Of a stretch of 64,000 nt of DNA, positions 61,283 to 64,000 are shown piece by piece; within the stretch, counting starts at the first letter, position 1, and each line of letters opens with the position of its first letter. Location of the stretch: contig WHVY01000009.1 in NCBI GenBank assembly GCA_022266195.1, positions 124,001 to 188,000 of the forward strand, in the 5' to 3' direction. Made by a program: the position numbers and the translations under genes. Below the pieces are notes generated by a model. The model made no database searches, was not told where the DNA came from, and saw nothing but the letters and a program-made list of their open reading frames with translations. The stretch is from Tetranychus cinnabarinus (Eukaryota > Arthropoda > Arachnida > Trombidiformes > Tetranychidae).

Positions 61283-61297
61283 CACGCGTAAAGCGTG
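61283..61297 (+). other. Hairpin in the retrotransposon 3'UTR
   Basis: CACGC and GCGTG pair across a GTAAA loop about 280 nt after the polymerase stop. LINE reverse transcriptases often recognise 3' hairpins of their RNA, so this could be that site. Confidence 0.4.
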
Positions 61298-61330
61298 GAT
61301 TTCTTACCAGATTTCTTTAATAAAAATTAC

Positions 61331-62700
61331 TCTGCTCTTAAGTTCAGACAAAAACATTTTTACAGCTAATGTAATAAGCTGTTAGAAGTACAGTTTATTG
61401 TTTCTGGCAAGCCTCAATAAATCGATAACAATTAAAGCAAATTAGCTAAGCATTAACCAAATTAATTTGAAAGTAAATCAATCTTGAAACTGTAAAAGAC
61501 CATTTCGCTTGAAAAAGTGAAAGAGTTGACACAGTAATTTTGATTGAAAACTGTAATTCAATTCTGGGATGAGATTCGAAATATTTTGGAAACAAATTTA
61601 ATCCTTGCAATCATCTTGAACTTTAAAGAATCTTTTATCACCTTAATTTGAAAGTCGATGTCTCTTATTACAACAAGAAAACGAAAAGTATAATTTTCCG
61701 TTTTATAGCAAAATCAACCTCGAGATGGATACTTTACTTCATGCCTCAATTTATATTGAGTTAATATTTATTCAAAGTCCAATTTAAATTAGTTGAAAGC
61801 TACTAATTGTTGATAATGTTCTTTATTAGATAAATTTGCAATCAAAATTAGTTTTAAATAGCGATCGAATCGATTTATTCTGAATAAATTCATTCTAATC
61901 AATAGATGGCGATGCATTTTATTAAACTCGAGTGTTGCTCAAGTTCAATGTAATTTGAATGGAGCATTTAGTAATAGTTTGTGTTGAACCTTTTTAACAA
62001 ATATATCTTCTGTTTGAACTAATTATAGCATCAATTATAACTCAATGGTTTATTATTGTTTGGTGATGATTTGATGATTATTGAATGATATTTAAATAGT
62101 TTTGTATTGATTGTTTAATTTTTTCACATTTGTGACACAGCACAAGATGGCGTTGGTCAATGGAAGGAAGATAAGTGTCATTTTGTATAGAAAGCCAAAA
62201 CAATAATTTAATAACTGTGTATGGCTACTGTGCTTTGGGTTTATTGCTGACTCTGTGTTTACCGTTTTGATAAATAATTGATATAATTTCATCACCAATT
62301 ATGGAAATTGTAATTACATCATCTAAGCCATTCTGTTATTCAATGTGACCATTAATTTATCTCAGCCAAAATCATCATTTTTTCTTTGTGTGACTCGGGA
62401 AAGTGAAAAAAACTAGGAACCTAATAACCTAAACAAAAAATTATTTCTCTCAATATCTATAGTCAATCACGCCTCATATTTTGTCTCTGTCTGACCTATC
62501 TCTCTTTTTTCCCATTCTTTCGCTTAACAATCTTCATCTTTGCATTCTTTTTTCTTTACATCAATCAATTTTTGTCATACCTGTTATTTTTTTCCTCTTT
62601 CTTCTACATTTTTGTAATTTTTTCTACATCTCAAACTTTGTCTCATAACTCCCCAAATTTGTCTCAAATTATGTTGTACCGTTAATCGCCAATCGAGGAA
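61331..62700. other. Region upstream of the sprint gene, no other gene seen
   Basis: No coding exon was recognised between the retrotransposon and the sprint start codon. The last 240 bp (about 62460-62700) are strongly pyrimidine-rich on the plus strand and probably form the sprint 5'UTR and promoter-proximal region. Confidence 0.5.
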
Positions 62701-64000
62701 ATGTCCCTCGTTTCGCCTGAATCTAGTCCTTCGCTATCTTCTCAACCAGCGCCAACACCATTACAGCCAATTAATCAAATTTGCCAAATTAATCTTACGA
62801 GCAGTATCAAGGTAAATATATTTATTTTGCTTTTGCTTTTCATTTCTACTTTTTCCTTCTTCATTTTCAAGTTTTCTTGAATTGCTTTCTTTCTCTTGAA
62901 ATGCACATCTTTTCTTTTTAAATGTTATTGCCTCTTTCTTTGCAAAAGGAAGATTTTCTTCTCTCTGCTAAAATCTTTTTATTAAACCCACCCGTTTCAT
63001 TTTTTTCATCTCTTTTTGCTTTCTTTCTTACTTACTCTTTTCTCAACTTCAACAGCCCTCGGTATCTTCTGCTTTCTCTATCGTTCCATCATCTATTTCT
63101 CTATCATCATCTTCATCATTAACTTCACCAGCATCAGGAGCTTCAGTGGTAACTAAACGTCGTCACTCAGATGCTGGTTTCGTTTTTTCCTCTGCAATTG
63201 GCAAAGACTCAACCGAATCATCTGAACTCAAGTCAACAACATTCAACTCTATTGCCAATAGAGAAGAATCTGTCAACGGAAATGAACTCAGCTCAAATGA
63301 AATTACCCTTGTCGACAGGCTCACCAAGACAACCTCTATCTGGTTTCTGCCGGATATTGGAAGATCCAGTGTGGCAAATCTTTTAGATGAGAAAGAAGAT
63401 GGATGTTTCATTGTTCGAAACTCAAGTAAATTTAACTCAATGGCCTTATCCGTTCGATTGCCTGAAGGAAAAGGGCCACATGTTGAACACTATCTTATTG
63501 AAACATCGCCGAATGGTTCATTCCATCTGGAGGGATCAGAAAATCAGTTTAGCAGTATGGCATCGTTGATATCGCATTATTGCAATTGTTGCGATGAGCT
63601 TCCTGTCCGGTTAACCTTGCCAGTTAAATTAATGAATGCAAATTTTGTAAAATTGACATCTTACTCACTTTTGGGCCAAGAATTTTGGCATACATTGAAT
63701 CAAACGCCCAAAAGAACTTTCGCCCCTATAATTCGCAGTGCCAGTAATATCTCAAGCTCTTACAGAAACAACAATAATTTAAGTCTCCACCTTTCACTTA
63801 GTATTAAACAATTAACAAATGATTCTGCTAAAAAACCTTCCATTGGGACAACATTGCTATCTCCAGAAAATACCTCATACAAAAGAGAAAAGAGCAACAT
63901 CAAAAACAGCGGAAATCAGCTTACAAATTTATCTCTCATTACAAGTAATTTGAATCAGCAACCATATATTGTCAATGAATTGACTTCATCGGGGTCTTCA
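62701..64000 (+). CDS. spri: Sprint/RIN (Ras and Rab interactor) orthologue, 5' part
   Basis: RIN proteins bind active Ras and activate Rab5 through a VPS9 domain, coupling receptor signalling to endocytosis. Two exons lie in the window: 62701-62811 and 63056-64000 (open at the window edge), joined in phase 0 and giving 352 residues so far. The first 125 residues are Ser/Thr/Pro-rich. An SH2 domain follows at about 131-222: SIWFLPD, then CFIVRNSS with the phosphotyrosine-binding Arg158, and YCNCCDELPVRLTLP at its end, which is diagnostic of the RIN family. Downstream residues are Ser/Asn-rich. The VPS9 and Ras-association domains should lie beyond the window. The ATG at 62701 starts the open frame. 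Confidence 0.92.

Larger units (their letters stand above)
56625..61330 (+). mobile_element. Non-LTR (LINE) retrotransposon, apparently intact
   Basis: The element has a gag-like ORF (56978-57859) and an overlapping endonuclease/reverse transcriptase ORF (57792-61004), both uninterrupted. On the plus strand the sequence becomes conspicuously C-rich and G-poor from just after 56624 to about 61310, unlike the flanking DNA; I used this to place the approximate ends. The 3'UTR has a small hairpin, CACGC-GTAAA-GCGTG (61283-61297), two CTATAG copies, and AATAAA at 61319-61324. No poly(A) tail or target duplication could be identified, so both ends are uncertain and the 5' end could reach further upstream. 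Confidence 0.75.

Noticed and set aside
1..64000. CRISPR arrays, operons, riboswitches or rRNA genes
   Set aside because: The sequence is animal nuclear DNA, and I saw no regularly spaced direct repeats or rRNA-like conserved blocks.

Overview
The window is AT-rich eukaryotic DNA with spliced, metazoan-type genes: GT-AG introns, AATAAA poly(A) signals, and clear animal orthologues such as TANGO2, AKAP17A, heparan sulfate NDST, ZFR and sprint/RIN. The low GC content, compact genes and divergent proteins suggest an arthropod, perhaps an acariform mite. This placement is an inference; nothing in the window fixes the species.

Layout. Positions 1-6944 show no convincing gene. A 438-bp hAT-type non-autonomous transposon (6953-7390, 8-bp target duplications) carries five TATCGATA motifs and lies just upstream of TANGO2 (7781-11186, +, six exons). 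TANGO2 converges on AKAP17A (12045-13896, -, two exons). A long immunoglobulin-superfamily receptor gene on the minus strand (15457-37589, about 15 exons, large introns) fills the next 22 kb; one intron holds a 249-bp foldback element. Two weakly supported small ORFs follow (37907-38110 + and 38757-38942 -). Then come, all on the minus strand, the NDST/sulfateless gene (39590-42604), an unusual C2H2-like zinc-finger protein with a long Ser/Pro/Glu repeat (43644-47761), and ZFR (49430-54936).

Divergent from ZFR and sharing a 358-bp intergenic region is a gag-like gene (55295-56624, +) whose reading frame is best completed by a small intron, which is unexpected for a retroelement. Right after it sits an apparently intact non-LTR retrotransposon with its own gag (56978-57859) and an overlapping endonuclease/reverse transcriptase ORF (57792-61004). 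The window ends in the first two coding exons of a sprint/RIN orthologue (62701 onward, SH2 domain complete, gene truncated by the window edge).

The host genes look like an ordinary neighbourhood and do not form one pathway. They cover RNA processing (AKAP17A, ZFR), heparan sulfate synthesis (NDST), cell adhesion (Ig protein), mitochondrial/Golgi metabolism (TANGO2) and Ras/Rab signalling (sprint). The most unusual points are the spliced gag-like gene beside a live-looking retroelement, the hAT element with a TATCGATA cluster, the long foldback element, and a possible uORF that ends one base before the NDST start. All gene models were built by eye from splice motifs, phase and remembered family patterns; no alignment or transcript was available.
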